Assembly (NCBI GenBank): GCA_002600635.1 | Contig: CP021375.1 | Location: 149,274 to 213,273, forward strand | Length of the DNA stretch: 64,000 nt | Reading direction: 5' to 3' | Source: Rhizobium sp. ACO-34A | Lineage (GTDB): Bacteria; Pseudomonadota; Alphaproteobacteria; Rhizobiales; Rhizobiaceae | Part shown: positions 1 through 7,709 of the stretch, in pieces | Position numbering within the stretch: the stretch's first letter is position 1 | Layout of the letters: each line of letters opens with the position of its first letter | Position numbers and translations under genes: made by a program | Notes under the pieces: generated by a model | Seen by the model: only the letters and a program-made list of their open reading frames with translations | The model's database searches: none | Told to the model about the DNA's origin: nothing

Positions 1-1
1 G

Positions 2-691
<690 letters not shown>

Positions 692-707
692 CAGCAAAGA
701 CAGTCGC

Positions 708-790
708 TCTGTCCGGGGGAATGTCAGAGGCCATTCCCCCGGACAGACCGGGGAGGCTTCGCCCGAGGGGGCTTGCCCCTTCGGGGTGGC
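708..790 (+). promoter_or_regulatory. Duplicated two-hairpin leader, copy 1 (before DUF932 gene)
   Basis: Hairpin 1 is a perfect 16-bp stem (708-723 with 732-747) around the loop TCAGAGGC. Hairpin 2 (762-785) pairs CCCGAGGGGG with CCCCTTCGGG around CTTG. The block, through the ribosome site GGAGACAGACC and the ATG at 815, is nearly repeated at 3872-3983 ahead of an unrelated gene. Function unknown; a cis-acting RNA or a single-strand-DNA promoter are inferences. Confidence 0.7.
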
Positions 791-814
791 AACGGGAAAA
801 CTTGGAGACAGACC

Positions 815-1663
815 ATGAGCATCTACACCGAGACCGCACGTTTCGATACCGGCCGCGCACTCACCGAGACCGAAATGCGCCGCATCGCCCCTTCCATCTT
901 TGCCGTGACCGCCCATGAAAGCCGGTCCGAACGCTTCCAGCCCATTCCCACCATCGACGTCTTGCGCGGCCTCATCCGGGAAGGGTTCATGCCGGTCGGA
1001 GCGAAGCAGTCGCGCAGCCGCACGGAGGGCAAGGCCGAGTTCACCAAGCATCTTATCCGCCTTCGCCGCATCGATGACGGCAAGGTCTACAATGTCGGCG
1101 ACACCGTTTGCGAAATTCTCCTCAAGAACGCCAACGACGGTACCAGCGCCTACGAATTGATGGCAGGACTGTTTCGCGTCCGTTGCCTCAATTCTCTGGT
1201 GGCGCAGACCGGGACTATCGATGCGATCAAGGTGCGGCATTCCGGCGACGTTGCCGGAAAGGTGATCGAGGGCACCTATCGCGTGCTTGGCGAAGCCGAG
1301 CGCACCCTTGCCGCTCCGCAGGACTGGTCCGGTCTACGGCTGAAGCATGAGGAAAAGGAAATCCTTGCGGACGCGGCGCACGTTCTCCGTTTCGGGGATA
1401 ACGAGGGCGAGACCAAGACCCCGATCAAGGCCGAACAGTTGCTTGTTCCCCGCCGTCATGACGACCGCGCCGACGATCTCTGGACGGTCTGGAACGTGGT
1501 GCAGGAAAATTCCATCAAGGGTGGGTTGCGCGGCATTGGCCGCGACGATCTCGGCAGGCCGCGCCGCGTGAAGTCCCGCGCCGTCAACGGCATCGATCAG
1601 GATATCAAGCTCAATAAGGCGCTGTGGCTGCTTGGCGAGCGGATGGCCGCCCTGAAATCCTGA
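815..1663 (+). CDS. DUF932 (phage/plasmid-like TIGR03299) protein
   Basis: A 282-residue soluble protein. It matches the DUF932 family in length and pattern: an N-terminal section with RSERFQPIPTIDVL, a central FRVRCLNSLV segment and a C-terminal WTVWNVVQENSIKGG segment. DUF932 proteins are common on rhizobial plasmids and phages; their biochemical role is not established. The ATG at 815 follows GGAGACAGACC, a good Shine-Dalgarno site, and is preferred over an upstream in-frame start inside the leader hairpin. It is the first of a run of small co-oriented genes, and an unusual structured leader lies directly upstream. No catalytic residues can be named. Confidence 0.85.
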   Translation: MSIYTETARFDTGRALTETEMRRIAPSIFAVTAHESRSERFQPIPTIDVLRGLIREGFMPVGAKQSRSRTEGKAEFTKHLIRLRRIDDGKVYNVGDTVCEILLKNANDGTSAYELMAGLFRVRCLNSLVAQTGTIDAIKVRHSGDVAGKVIEGTYRVLGEAERTLAAPQDWSGLRLKHEEKEILADAAHVLRFGDNEGETKTPIKAEQLLVPRRHDDRADDLWTVWNVVQENSIKGGLRGIGRDDLGRPRRVKSRAVNGIDQDIKLNKALWLLGERMAALKS

Positions 1664-1675
1664 CCGGAACCGCAG

Positions 1676-1701
1676 GAGCGCCGCCGGCACTGGCGGCGCT
1701 C
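1676..1701 (+). terminator. GC-rich hairpin after DUF932 gene
   Basis: AGCGCCGCC pairs with GGCGGCGCT (9 bp) around GGCACT, 13 nt after the stop codon. There is no U-tract, so it may be a weak terminator, a 3'-end stabiliser or part of the leader of the next gene. Confidence 0.4.
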
Positions 1702-1732
1702 TCCCCATCACCATCATATCGGAGGGCAGATC

Positions 1733-2110
1733 ATGAAGCCCGCGCATTCCATCGTCATCGCCAATTTGCGGGAGATCACCGGGCATGTTCGCCCCCTTGC
1801 CTTGGCCAATGCCATTCACGCCCGCGTTCCCTCATCATGGGGCGGCGCATTCTTCATCACCTTGAACAACATCCGCGACTGCATTGAAGCTGGCGACCGA
1901 TGGTTTGAGGAGGAAACGCCGGAAGGATTCCGGGTTTCGACCGATAGCGGCTTTTCCTGCATCGTCCGGGATCGCCTTGCCTTTTGTTCAGCCCCCGCGC
2001 GGCCACCGGCGCCGCCACAGCATCGACCGGAGGTTCCGACGAATGATCACGTACAAGAAACACAAAGCCCCCAATGGCTTGGACGGGTTTCGGGTCTTCG
2101 CCGGGGATAA
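1733..2110 (+). CDS. Small hypothetical plasmid protein
   Basis: A 125-residue frame starting at an ATG preceded by a GGAGGGC ribosome site. The first 90 residues look like a folded protein (FFITLNNIRDCIEAGDRWFEE). The tail beyond about residue 95 is proline-rich and overlaps the next gene by 68 bp in another frame. That is more overlap than expected between real genes, so the true end may have been lost to a frameshift near 2000. I do not recognise the family. It belongs to the run of small genes between 0.8 and 2.9 kb. Confidence 0.55.
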   Translation: MKPAHSIVIANLREITGHVRPLALANAIHARVPSSWGGAFFITLNNIRDCIEAGDRWFEEETPEGFRVSTDSGFSCIVRDRLAFCSAPARPPAPPQHRPEVPTNDHVQETQSPQWLGRVSGLRRG

Positions 2111-2282
2111 CTGCCTCGGGACCATCTACTATTTCCCGGACGGCCCGATGACCTGGAAGGGCGTGACACCTGACGGAGCCCGGTTTTCCGCGTCCTCCAA
2201 GCAGAAAATCACCCTGAGACTTAGGGTCCATGCAGCAGCAGCGACGCAGGCCCCCGCCGAAGGAAAAGGAACCGGCAGATGA
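2043..2282 (+). CDS. Small hypothetical protein
   Basis: A 79-residue protein whose ATG lies after CCGGAGGTTCCGACGA, a clear ribosome site. It has a compact, beta-rich-looking segment (GFRVFAGDNCLGTIYYF) and an Ala-rich tail. Its stop overlaps the start of the next gene by four bases (ATGA), which supports both reading frames and translational coupling. No family recognised. Confidence 0.6.
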   Translation: MITYKKHKAPNGLDGFRVFAGDNCLGTIYYFPDGPMTWKGVTPDGARFSASSKQKITLRLRVHAAAATQAPAEGKGTGR

Positions 2283-2539
2283 CGAAGGACCATGTTGCCC
2301 CGGTTGGACCGGACGGCGAAATCCGCGCGGGCCAATACGTCGCCACGGCGACGGTCAGTTCGACTCGTCGCAACCTGTTTTTCATCGGGCCGGGGAAGGA
2401 GCGCCATATCGCGACGCTGGTGGCGGGTTCGCGGTCGAAGATCGCGGAATTCGAACAGGATTGCGGGCGGATCGTCGCGGCCCTTGCGGCTACCGTCCCA
2501 TCAGATTCGAGTGAGCAGACCGAAAGGGAGCAGCCATGA
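2279..2539 (+). CDS. Small hypothetical protein, translationally coupled
   Basis: An 86-residue protein beginning within the ATGA overlap with the gene before it and ending in an ATGA overlap with the gene after it. These junctions are the main evidence that it is real. The sequence has a glycine-containing beta-type core (GQYVATATVSSTRRNLFF) and an acidic C-terminal end. I do not recognise a domain. It probably belongs to one transcript with the genes at 2043 and 2536. Confidence 0.65.
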   Translation: MTKDHVAPVGPDGEIRAGQYVATATVSSTRRNLFFIGPGKERHIATLVAGSRSKIAEFEQDCGRIVAALAATVPSDSSEQTEREQP

Positions 2540-2931
2540 CGAAACGTCGTCCTCTCACCGAAGCAGAACATGCCGCCGTTCAGGCATACGCCTTCGAACA
2601 CGGTCGTCACTGGAAGGACAGGCTTCGCGACGACTGGATGAATGCCCGCACCACTGGCATCCTGCAGGCATTGCGCAATTCCCACGGCCCGAGCTGGCTG
2701 GTGTCCTATTCCCTGCGTAAACGGCTGCACGCGTCGGAAAGCCCGACCCGCACGATAAGGGTGACAACCGCCAATGGCGACATTTACGAGGCGATCCGGT
2801 CGGGGAACAACCAGCCTTGGACGGTCACCTATCCCGAAGGGCAGGACCGCTTTGCGGGATCGGAGGTGGAATTGCGGGCGCATATCCGCCGGCTGATTTC
2901 CCAGGGACCGGAGGCGAAAATCGCGCCGTAG
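2536..2931 (+). CDS. Hypothetical protein, last gene of a small operon
   Basis: A 131-residue protein, with its start overlapping the previous stop as ATGA. An N-terminal helical region (EAEHAAVQAYAFEHGRHWKDRL) precedes a stretch with several aromatics and a short DIYEAIRS segment. The length and the repeated coupling to upstream genes argue for a genuine product. Similar small proteins are frequent on rhizobial plasmids, but I cannot assign a function. It is followed by more than 900 bp with no convincing gene. Confidence 0.65.
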   Translation: MTKRRPLTEAEHAAVQAYAFEHGRHWKDRLRDDWMNARTTGILQALRNSHGPSWLVSYSLRKRLHASESPTRTIRVTTANGDIYEAIRSGNNQPWTVTYPEGQDRFAGSEVELRAHIRRLISQGPEAKIAP

Positions 2932-3871
2932 CTTAGTTGTGCAATAGGACGCCTGATCGCAGTGGCCGGGCGTCTCTTCTATGTTGGGCAGGACAACGAA
3001 GCCGGGCGGTTTTGCGACCACTTGCCTGTCCCTCGCCGCATTGAGCAGCGCGAGACAGGGACGAGGGGTGCCCCTGGCGCCCCACCCCTCGACACTCCCC
3101 ACCCGCCCGAAAAAAACGGAGCGCAATGAGCGGGGGCAGTCGATCCCGCTTCCCCTCCGGGCCGCTATGCTGAAGCTCCTGCGGCTACCTTTCTTCCGCT
3201 CCCTGCGCGTCGAGAATTCCCGAAATCCCGGCCTCCGCCCGTCGCTATGCTGATTCCTCCGATGCTCTTCTTCCTTGCAGGAGTGCGCCTTGCTTGCAGG
3301 AGTGCGCCTTGCTCGTTTCACGTCGCGCCGGCGCGATCGACAGGGAAGTCTGCGCGGGAGCGCTGTCCGAATTCGTTTTCCAGCCGCAGCGCCGCCTGGC
3401 GGCGCGGCCGCGGCCGGAGCGAGCCGAAGGCGAGCGGAGCAGGCGGAGGAAACCCGCGCTCCCATCTAGCGCCGAAGGGTTTTCCGGAGCCTCGTGGGAA
3501 ACGACCGCCTGGCCCCGGATTCAGGTCTTGAAGATGGTTCGGGCTTCTTCGGGCCAGCCGCTCGATGCGAGCGGAACGCGCTCTATGCCTGCGGCACGGA
3601 GCCAGCCTGCGGCCGTCTCCGCCATGCGGTTACGATCGACTTGTCCAGCGGGTGCTTTCGCCCCCCGCGCTGAGGCCCGTTCCGGCCCGCTTTATTTGTT
3701 CTCGCCGCTGACATCGCCGGCCGCCCGGATCAAGGGGCAGGCGCGGCAGAGCCGCTTGTCGCACCGGCAAAAAAACGGCTTTCCGCCTGCGGCCGAACCT
3801 TCCGTTTTTTCACCGCCACGACCCCTTGACCCGAACGACCGCCGCCGAGGGGCGGGCTTTCGCCCTCCCCC
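2932..3871. other. 940-bp stretch without a convincing gene
   Basis: Open frames here are low-complexity Arg/Pro/Ala-rich shadows with no ribosome site. The stretch is GC-rich and contains a 19-bp tandem duplication and several short GC hairpins, for example GGGCGGG-CTTTC-GCCC near 3850. I see no coding signal and no recognisable mobile element. Confidence 0.5.
3274..3311. repeat. 19-bp perfect tandem duplication
   Basis: The unit CTTGCAGGAGTGCGCCTTG occurs twice head to tail (3274-3292 and 3293-3311). It lies in non-coding sequence and looks like a replication slippage product. Confidence 0.85.
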
Positions 3872-3960
3872 CTCTGTCCGGGGGAATGTCAGAGGCCATT
3901 CCCCCGGATCAGCCCGGGGAGGCTTCGCCCGAAGGGGCTTCTCCCTTCGGGGTGGCAACC
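3872..3960 (+). promoter_or_regulatory. Duplicated two-hairpin leader, copy 2 (before DUF736 gene)
   Basis: Hairpin 1 pairs TCCGGGGGAATG (3877-3888) with CATTCCCCCGGA (3897-3908) around the same loop, TCAGAGGC, as copy 1. Hairpin 2 pairs CCCGAAGGG with CCCTTCGGG, restoring a Watson-Crick pair where copy 1 has G-T. The spacer GGGGAGGCTTCGCCCGA, the GGGGTGGCAAC trailer and the GGAGACAGACCATGA translation start are also shared. Confidence 0.7.
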
Positions 3961-3980
3961 GCAACCAACGGAGACAGACC

Positions 3981-4301
3981 ATGACCGACTACGCCAACTT
4001 CATCCGCTTCGGCGAGGACAACACCCTGACCGGCAATATCGCCTCCATCTCCTACGACCTCGACATCACGGGCAAGGAGAACCGCAGCACCAATCCCGAT
4101 GCCCCGGTTTACCGGCTCTATGCCAAGTCCCCGAGAGGGCGGCAGGTCGAAATCGGTGCGATCTGGCAGCGGAAGAACCAGAATGGCGGCGACTACTACA
4201 GCCTCACCATCAATACCGGCCACGGCAGGCTGAATGCCAATCTCGGCCGCTATCCCGGTCAGGACGACGAAGACCTGATGGCCGTCATTCCGTGGGATTG
4301 A
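3981..4301 (+). CDS. DUF736 family protein
   Basis: A 106-residue protein with the DUF736 hallmark pattern: GNIASISYDLDI near the start, PVYRLYA, then VEIGAIWQRKN, and a final GRLNANLGRYPGQDDEDLMAV. Members of this length are ubiquitous on alpha-proteobacterial conjugative plasmids and integrative elements, often beside transfer genes; no activity is known. The ATG follows GGAGACAGACC. The gene carries the second copy of the duplicated hairpin leader, so it is likely controlled together with the DUF932 gene. Confidence 0.88.
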   Translation: MTDYANFIRFGEDNTLTGNIASISYDLDITGKENRSTNPDAPVYRLYAKSPRGRQVEIGAIWQRKNQNGGDYYSLTINTGHGRLNANLGRYPGQDDEDLMAVIPWD

Positions 4302-4317
4302 TGGCGTGACCTGAACA

Positions 4318-4358
4318 CCGGCTTCGCCCGAGGGGATCGCTCCCTTCGGGCGAGCCGG
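4318..4358 (+). promoter_or_regulatory. Related GGCTTCGCCCGA hairpin before the 4390 gene
   Basis: CCGGCTTCGCCCGAGGGG pairs with CCCTTCGGGCGAGCCGG, with one bulged T. The core GGCTTCGCCCGARGGG...CCCTTCGGG is the same as hairpin 2 of the two leaders at 0.7 and 3.9 kb, making a third member of the set. It lies between the DUF736 stop and the next start. Confidence 0.6.
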
Positions 4359-4389
4359 AAATCCGAACAGGTGATTTTCAGGAAAGACT

Positions 4390-5187
4390 ATGATGATGGA
4401 TAGTCCGGAAACCGACACCCTTGGCGCGATGCTCGTGGAAAAGGGATTTGCGCCCAACCTTGCCCTTCTCGACATCAACAATTCGCTCGCCGTGCCGCAC
4501 GGCTTCGAGCTGCCCGCACCGTGGAATCTGCCGTCGCGCATGTTCCGCTTTCCCATCGAGGCCTGCCGCCCCGATGGCGACCAGCCGCGCAGGATCGGCC
4601 TTCGCCATCCGCTGTTGGCCGATCACCCCTATGTCCGGCATATCGAGGCGATGATCGGTTTCGAGATCGACCGGAACGGCGCACCGAACCGCCACGGCTA
4701 TTCGAGCGGGCCGACCGCCCGCTGGTGGCACGCCGTCGACCTGATCAGCGCCGGGAAATGGCGCAAGCTGCTGGAGACGCAGGAGTTCACCGAGCCCGCC
4801 TGCATCATGAACGCCGTCGCCTACGGTTGCCGTTACTCGCATCATGAGGACAAACGGGCTGCTGGCTATATCAGTACCGCCGAGGCCCGCGAGATCATGC
4901 GCGAGGTCGGCGCTACCGAGCCCGACGAGCGCGGCCCGATCATTCGCGCCTTCAGCGCACCGATGGTCTGCCGCCCGGACAAGGGCAGCGAGCATTGGCC
5001 GATCAATACGGGTCGCCTCTGCGCCGAGGACGTGGCATGGGGAATGATCTTCGGGATCGAGGACGGCTGGTTTCGCTATGACCGTTCCGGCTTTCTGCAA
5101 TGGTCCGAGCTTGGCCGCGAGCGTTATGCCGCAGGCGAGAGCATGACCTACACGGAGGCGAGCGGGCAGGCCGCTTTCGCGTTCTGA
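4390..5187 (+). CDS. Hypothetical plasmid protein, 265 aa
   Basis: A 265-residue soluble protein with no signal peptide or membrane segment. Notable stretches are ARWWHAVDLISAGKWRKLLE and an acidic C-terminal half with EDVAWGMIFGIEDGWFRYD. Composition and codon use match neighbouring plasmid genes. Three ATG codons start the frame (4390, 4393 and 4399); the first is used here. I do not recognise the family. It is followed after 2 bp by a zinc-ribbon gene, suggesting an operon, and its leader has a hairpin of the family seen before the DUF932 and DUF736 genes. Confidence 0.7.
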   Translation: MMMDSPETDTLGAMLVEKGFAPNLALLDINNSLAVPHGFELPAPWNLPSRMFRFPIEACRPDGDQPRRIGLRHPLLADHPYVRHIEAMIGFEIDRNGAPNRHGYSSGPTARWWHAVDLISAGKWRKLLETQEFTEPACIMNAVAYGCRYSHHEDKRAAGYISTAEAREIMREVGATEPDERGPIIRAFSAPMVCRPDKGSEHWPINTGRLCAEDVAWGMIFGIEDGWFRYDRSGFLQWSELGRERYAAGESMTYTEASGQAAFAF

Positions 5188-5189
5188 CC

Positions 5190-5420
5190 ATGCGGTTTCG
5201 TTGCTCCCGTTGCGGCGAGGCATGGCCCGACCATCCCGTCACCCGCGTTCCTTGCCCCACATGCCATGTGAAGGCGGGAACGTGGTGCCGCCGTCCATCC
5301 GGTCATCGCGCTGCCGACCTTCATATCGACCGCGAGCACGCCGCCCTTGCGGCCGGCGTGCTGCGCATCTGCCGTCCGTCGCCATCATCGAGCACGGAGC
5401 AGCTCGCCTTGAACCTTTAG
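5190..5420 (+). CDS. Small zinc-ribbon-like protein
   Basis: A 76-residue protein starting 2 bp after the previous stop. A CSRC pair near residue 5, then CPTCHVKAGTWC near residues 22-33, gives the CxxC...CxxC spacing of a zinc ribbon. A following Arg/His-rich segment (RRPSGHRAADLHIDRE) could contact nucleic acid. This suggests metal-bound nucleic-acid or protein binding, but no specific family can be named. The C-terminus is Ser-rich and probably unstructured. Tight spacing implies cotranslation with the upstream 265-aa protein. Confidence 0.65.
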   Translation: MRFRCSRCGEAWPDHPVTRVPCPTCHVKAGTWCRRPSGHRAADLHIDREHAALAAGVLRICRPSPSSSTEQLALNL

Positions 5421-5430
5421 GAAATTAGCC

Positions 5431-6006
5431 ATGGGTGACACAGAAGATTCTGATCCGCCGCGCGAAACCGAAAGCGAAGACGACCGCCCCGGCTTGAGCG
5501 CGGACGGCCAATGGCGCGCCGACTATCGAAAGGCGCAGTATCAGCGGCGACTTGCTGGCATACAGCCCGACCTGTTCGGCGGCCCTGCGACCGAGCATCA
5601 TCATTGGAATGCGCCGCATCCCTTGCAAGGTGGCTGGACGCATGACTATGAGGTGGAGCGGTTTCAGGACTTGACGCCCGAGCAGCAGGCACAACGCCTT
5701 GCCGACGATCCGCATACTCCATGGGCACGTACCACGCGCAAGGCGCTGACCCCCGAGGAGAAAACCGTCATGGTAGCGAGCGCGGCGAACTGGCTGCGTC
5801 TCGGTCAGCGTGTGCGTATCGCCAGCGCTGCGGCATCGATTGACGGAACGGCTGAGCGCCGCGTCGGTCGCGTCGGTGTCGTCTGGAGGCTGTGCGGCCC
5901 ACCCTTTGCCGATTACGTCTATGTCAATCTTGATCTGATCGGGCAGGAACGCAGCGAGAAAGTCGTGTTCGTGGAATTGCGCGACATCGAGCCGATCGGC
6001 CCCTGA
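5431..6006 (+). CDS. Hypothetical protein, 191 aa
   Basis: A 191-residue protein in the same orientation, 10 bp after the zinc-ribbon gene. The N-terminal 50 residues are charged and probably disordered. The C-terminal segment (LRLGQRVRIASAAASIDGT through VGRVGVVWRLCG) resembles a small SH3-like/KOW-type beta barrel, though I would not assign one. It is probably the last gene of the 4390-6006 operon, since a perfect 12-bp hairpin follows at 6044-6080. Confidence 0.6.
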   Translation: MGDTEDSDPPRETESEDDRPGLSADGQWRADYRKAQYQRRLAGIQPDLFGGPATEHHHWNAPHPLQGGWTHDYEVERFQDLTPEQQAQRLADDPHTPWARTTRKALTPEEKTVMVASAANWLRLGQRVRIASAAASIDGTAERRVGRVGVVWRLCGPPFADYVYVNLDLIGQERSEKVVFVELRDIEPIGP

Positions 6007-6043
6007 CAGAACGGACTTTGCTGGCGGCAGACCCACGCGCGCG

Positions 6044-6080
6044 CAGCGCCCGCCCTGGCGTCGAGCCGGGGCGGGCGCTG
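6044..6080 (+). terminator. 12-bp perfect hairpin after the 4.4-6.0 kb operon
   Basis: CAGCGCCCGCCC (6044-6055) pairs perfectly with GGGCGGGCGCTG (6069-6080). Only a weak TTG tail follows. Its position 38 bp past the stop is consistent with a terminator. Confidence 0.55.
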
Positions 6081-6513
6081 TTGCCTTGCAACGAAGGATG
6101 GCGTGCCGAAGGTCCCAGACGGCGTCGGCAGCCAGATGGCTGTGCCCAAACTGTCCTATTCAGGCGCAAAGGCAGATCAAACGGTCTGTATTTCATACAG
6201 TCTTTGCCCGGTTCAGAGGGGAAAGAACGGCCGCCGCTCTCTCCCCCACAAGAACAAAATCGGGTTTCCCCATCCTTCCTCACCGGCAGTTCGCCGGCAG
6301 GCCGGTGAGCTGCCGGCTCGTGCAGGACCTGGTGCGGCTCCGCCAAAAAAAGCGGAGCCGCACCGGCCCGATTGGCGGGTGATCCCCCTCCACGATTTTG
6401 TCCTTGTCCCCCTCTCTCCCGATCGGATCGCCGACTGCTCGGGATCAGGAGCGGGGCTCCTGCCCACGAGGGCAAGAGCAAGGCCGCTTCGCGGGAAGAA
6501 GGAGATTATCCCA
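6081..6513. other. Non-coding stretch with two further hairpins
   Basis: No credible gene. It holds GCCGGCA/TGCCGGC near 6288-6312 and a perfect 13-bp stem at 6331-6364 whose loop is CAAAAAAA. It probably contains the promoter of the gene at 6514. Confidence 0.5.
6331..6364 (+). repeat. 13-bp perfect stem with A7 loop
   Basis: GGTGCGGCTCCGC pairs with GCGGAGCCGCACC around CAAAAAAA. A 13-bp GC stem with a homopolymer loop is unusual for a terminator, because the A-tract is in the loop rather than 3' of the stem. It may be another member of the hairpin set upstream of these small genes. Confidence 0.6.
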
Positions 6514-6957
6514 ATGACAGACACATTCATCGGCTACCTGATCGACGCCAAGGCCGGAACCATCCGAAGCGTGGAGGTCGACCGCAAGGACGTCCTGAAA
6601 TCCATCTATGCCTATATCGGTTGCACCTGCATCGATGCCGTCCGGATCGGGGACTACCATATTGCCTATTGCGACGATAACGGCCTTGTCGAAGGCCTCG
6701 AATGCTTCAGCCAGCTGCAGGACTTCCCGTCGCCGCTGGCGGGCAACCTGCTGGTGACCGGCGTCAACGAGGAAGGCGACAGCGTCTCGCCTACGCATTC
6801 CATCGAGCTTGTCGCGGCCCGGTTTCGGATTTGCCGCGCCGTCTTCGATCCAGCTTTCGAGCATATCGATGAGCCGGGGATCATCGGCACCCGCGTTGCT
6901 GGCTTCAACATCCGCATGCAGCAAAGCCGGCCCACAGTCATTCGCGCGGAGGCTTGA
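6514..6957 (+). CDS. DUF3846-like small plasmid protein
   Basis: A 147-residue protein. Its first 60 residues follow the DUF3846 pattern: an opening beta strand, DAKAGTIRSVEVD, then DVLKSIYAYIGCTCIDAVRIGDYHIAYCDDNGL. DUF3846 proteins occur on plasmids, phages and near anti-restriction genes; no biochemical role is known. The remaining 80 residues are less typical. The ATG at 6514 has GAAGGAG upstream at 6497-6503. The stop lies within the start region of the next gene, so the two are probably cotranslated. Confidence 0.65.
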   Translation: MTDTFIGYLIDAKAGTIRSVEVDRKDVLKSIYAYIGCTCIDAVRIGDYHIAYCDDNGLVEGLECFSQLQDFPSPLAGNLLVTGVNEEGDSVSPTHSIELVAARFRICRAVFDPAFEHIDEPGIIGTRVAGFNIRMQQSRPTVIRAEA

Positions 6958-6959
6958 CC

Positions 6960-7199
6960 ATGGCAGACCGGCAAAAAGAGGTCGAGGTCTATGATACGCT
7001 ATCCAACTTGGGTGGCACCTTCACCGTTTCGATCGTCGAGGAGATCGACGAAACCACCGTCAAGGTGCGCGTCTGGTACGGGCGCGCCACCATCAACGGA
7101 TGGGAAACGTGGCGGGAATGGGATGGCTCCATGTTCGTCACGACCCGCGACCGCCTCACGAAGAAGCGTATCATGCCGCTGTTTTCAAATCGCGAGTGA
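6960..7199 (+). CDS. Small hypothetical protein
   Basis: A 79-residue charged protein with a beta-rich core (GGTFTVSIVEEIDETTVKVRVWYG). An in-frame TTG at 6954 overlapping the previous stop is an alternative start. ATG at 6960 is preferred, with the end of the upstream gene (GCGGAGG) as ribosome site. No family recognised. It is followed by two perfect hairpins, so transcription from the 6.5-kb promoter probably ends here. Confidence 0.6.
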   Translation: MADRQKEVEVYDTLSNLGGTFTVSIVEEIDETTVKVRVWYGRATINGWETWREWDGSMFVTTRDRLTKKRIMPLFSNRE

Positions 7200-7212
7200 T
7201 CGGGGACCCGAA

Positions 7213-7238
7213 GAGGAGGGCCGGTTCCGGCCCTCCTC
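7213..7238 (+). terminator. 12-bp perfect hairpin
   Basis: GAGGAGGGCCGG (7213-7224) pairs perfectly with CCGGCCCTCCTC (7227-7238) around TT, 14 bp past the stop at 7199. No U-tract follows. Confidence 0.55.
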
Positions 7239-7323
7239 ATGATGCAGGCTCATCCGATCAGGAAAGCCATCTCAAGACTGCCGGCAATCGCCAAGCGCCG
7301 GATGCTGAAAGCATGGCACCATG

Positions 7324-7358
7324 AGCCAGCGCCGGGGCGTCGAACCCCGGCGCTGGCT
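7324..7358 (+). terminator. 14-bp hairpin with short T-run
   Basis: AGCCAGCGCCGGGG (7324-7337) pairs with CCCCGGCGCTGGCT (7345-7358), followed by TTG. It insulates the toxin-antitoxin promoter at 7392 from upstream transcription. Confidence 0.55.
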
Positions 7359-7383
7359 TTGCTGCGCAAGGCAGAACCCATGC

Positions 7384-7420
7384 TGTTGTTCTTGACAACA
7401 ACGATGGGTGATGTTATCGA
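7384..7420 (+). promoter_or_regulatory. Promoter with overlapping inverted repeat before tumE
   Basis: TTGACA (7392-7397), 17 bp, TATCGA (7415-7420). The -35 is covered by TGTTGT (7384-7389) / ACAACA (7395-7400). This would place the transcript start at about the ATG of the toxin gene (7428). The repeat is a plausible autorepression operator for the antitoxin. Confidence 0.5.
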
Positions 7421-7427
7421 AAACAAC

Positions 7428-7709
7428 ATGGAAGCCGTGCTGATCGAGAAATCCAGAACCACCGTTAGCGACACGGCGTTCTTCGAGACGGTTCTGTGGC
7501 ATGTGCCGACGCCCGTTCCCGGCAGTAGCCACAATTTCAAATATCGTCTGGCGCTGATCGTCAACGGCGAGTGCGTCATGCGCTATGACAACGAGCGGGG
7601 CAAGGGCGACCATCGCCATATGGGCGATATCGAGGAGCCGATAGAGTTCACAACGCTGGAAGCATTGTTCGATGCGTTTCAGGCGGACATGGAAAGGATA
7701 CTCGCATGA
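7428..7709 (+). CDS. tumE: TumE/DUF6516-family toxin
   Basis: A 93-residue protein with the strongly conserved DUF6516/TumE block: HNFKYRLALIVNGE, then MRYDNERGKGDHRHMGD and a final aromatic/acidic helix. Family members are toxins of a type II system whose HTH antitoxin is encoded just downstream, as here with an ATGA-type overlap. In-frame ATGs exist upstream (7380 and 7404). The ATG at 7428 gives the usual family N-terminus and coincides with the predicted transcription start, so translation could be leaderless. It presumably helps maintain the plasmid. The molecular target of the toxin is not evident from sequence. Confidence 0.8.
   Translation: MEAVLIEKSRTTVSDTAFFETVLWHVPTPVPGSSHNFKYRLALIVNGECVMRYDNERGKGDHRHMGDIEEPIEFTTLEALFDAFQADMERILA

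Noticed and set aside
3274..3311. Tandem repeat considered as an iteron or CRISPR-like array
   Set aside because: Only two units with no spacers and not near repC; a slippage duplication is simpler. No CRISPR array was seen anywhere in the window.
2221..3465. 414-aa open frame on the minus strand
   Set aside because: Arg/Pro/Ala-rich with no domain, antisense to three coupled small genes and to non-coding DNA; a GC-rich shadow.
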